Assembly: GCA_003489395.1 (NCBI GenBank)
Contig: DNMN01000005.1
Span: 1-5,446, forward strand
Source: Candidatus Yonathbacteria bacterium
GTDB taxonomy: Bacteria > Patescibacteriota > Minisyncoccia > Phycocordibacterales > UBA1550
Length of the DNA: 5,446 bases
Direction of reading: 5' to 3'
In this document: piece by piece, positions 4,632 to 5,446 of the stretch
Layout: the number at the start of each line of letters is the position of its first letter
Numbering within the stretch: the stretch's first letter is position 1
Notes under the pieces: generated by a model
What the model was told of the DNA's origin: nothing
Database searches by the model: none
Seen by the model: the letters and a program-made list of their open reading frames with translations, nothing else
Program-made: the position numbers and the translations under genes

Positions 4632-4850
4632 GCCGTTAAACGCTTAGACTCTTCTCCGATCAACGGATTCGCTCCTTAACAAGTGAAGAGAATGAATGTT
4701 GCGGCAAACCGCGTTTCATCCCGTAAGGGAAGAACACTGCGGAAGGGCGCATACTTTTGTATGCGTTCATCAATGCTGCAACGCTGTTATTGTAAAAAAT
4801 AACAGTAGGTTGTATTTTCAAAAATTTTGAAAACGCAAGAGTATACAGTA
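4632..4850 (+). other. 23S rRNA leader with serial hairpins
   Basis: No gene is seen here. The stretch holds consecutive perfect hairpins: GCGG-CAAA-CCGC (4701-4712), TCCC-GTAA-GGGA (4719-4730), CGCATAC-TTTT-GTATGCG (4748-4765), TGTTATT-GTAAAA-AATAACA (4785-4804) and TTTTCAAAA-A-TTTTGAAAA (4815-4833). None is followed by a T-run, so they are unlikely to be terminators. They more likely belong to the pre-rRNA leader or to processing sites. I found no convincing promoter for 23S in this stretch. Confidence 0.6.
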
Positions 4851-5446
4851 ATGTATGTGAACTCATGCAGATAGTGGATGCCTTGGCAACACATGCCGAA
4901 GAAGGACGCACTAGACGGCGAAACTCGCCGGGGAGCTGTCAAGAAGCTTTGATCCGGTGGTGTCCGAATGGGGAAACCCGGCCCAGGTTATTCTGGGTCA
5001 TCCGTGGCTTTTGTCACGGAAGGGTACGCGCAGAACTGAAATATCTAAGTACGCGCTGGAAAAGACATCGAAAGAGATTCCCTGAGTAAGCGACGAGCGA
5101 AAAGGGAACAGCCTAAACCCATCGTAAGATGGGGGTTGCAGGAGCCCAATATTGGATTGTATCTGTTGAATAGAACGCTATGGAATGAGCGACCAAAGAA
5201 CGTGACAGTCGTGTATATGAAAAACAGATGCACCATAGGGATTTCCTAAGTACTTTCGGAGACGGCAAACTCCGGGAAGAATCTGGGGCGACCACGCTCC
5301 AAGGCTAAATACATGTGTTGACCGATAGCGAACGAGTACCGTGAGGGAAAGGTGAAAAGAAGGGTCGAAGACCCCGTGAAATAGAAACTGAAACTATCTG
5401 CTAACAAGCAGACAGAGTCCGCAAGGATGATGTCGTGCCTATTGAA
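4851..5446 (+). rRNA. rrl: 23S ribosomal RNA, 5' part (cut by the window end)
   Basis: The first ~596 nt of large-subunit rRNA (domain I), identified by conserved blocks in the right order: GTGGATGCCTTGGCA (4874-4888), CCGAATGGGGAAACCC (4965-4980), ATCTAAGTAC (5043-5052), GCTCCAAGGCTAAATAC (5296-5312), GACCGATAGCGAACGAGTACC (5320-5340), GTGAGGGAAAGGTGAAAAGAA (5341-5361) and GTGAAATAGAAACTGAAAC. The 5' end was set about 23 bases before GTGGATGCC, as in Escherichia coli, and may be off by several bases. No intervening sequence is seen in this part. The 3' end lies outside the window. Confidence 0.96.

Noticed and set aside
4865..5295. Frames on both strands within the 23S region
   Set aside because: These bases are conserved rRNA.

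Overview
The window looks like a piece of a small-genome bacterial chromosome, most likely a Candidate Phyla Radiation (Patescibacteria, Parcubacteria-like) organism. This is an inference from several traits together: a Parcubacteria-style large serine recombinase, very compact and partly leaderless gene starts, a tRNA-Ala without an encoded CCA, and a 23S rRNA gene with no 16S rRNA gene in the preceding 4.8 kb. No single trait is decisive.

Left third (1 to about 1571, minus strand): a large serine recombinase gene reads toward the window start and runs off it. It has a single-base frameshift after codon 101; on either side the reading frame is otherwise clean. Its 3' end (1-41) is repeated as a perfect inverted copy just upstream of its own start (1519-1559), and this copy ends in a very stable GC-rich hairpin.

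Middle (1601-2929): a 103-bp perfect inverted repeat, each arm holding another 12-bp-stem GC-rich hairpin, encloses about 1.1 kb. The enclosed part has an interleaved, pseudoknot-like pair of inverted repeats, a TATAAT promoter box, and one gene for a 274-residue protein of unknown function. The bases that abut the inner ends of the repeat (2804-2826 and 1704-1720) are near-identical to the bases that flank a perfect palindrome inside the recombinase gene (115-137 and 72-88). The block therefore looks like a non-autonomous mobile element or rearrangement product related to the recombinase 3' end. This is the most unusual part of the window.

Right half: a divergent pair follows, a 2H phosphoesterase (2'-5' RNA ligase-like, minus strand) and a bacterial PH-domain membrane protein (plus strand). 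They are separated by only 17 bp, with overlapping opposite -10 boxes that fit leaderless transcripts. Next is a candidate small RNA of about 140 nt with its own promoter-like boxes and a clear intrinsic terminator, containing three CAGGATG repeats and alternative pairings of an anti-Shine-Dalgarno-like stretch. Then come tRNA-Ala(UGC), a 76-residue hypothetical protein, a leader of about 220 nt with serial hairpins, and the first ~596 nt of 23S rRNA, which runs off the right edge.

The right half is ordinary housekeeping sequence with an uncommon rRNA layout. The left half is an accessory, recombination-shaped region.
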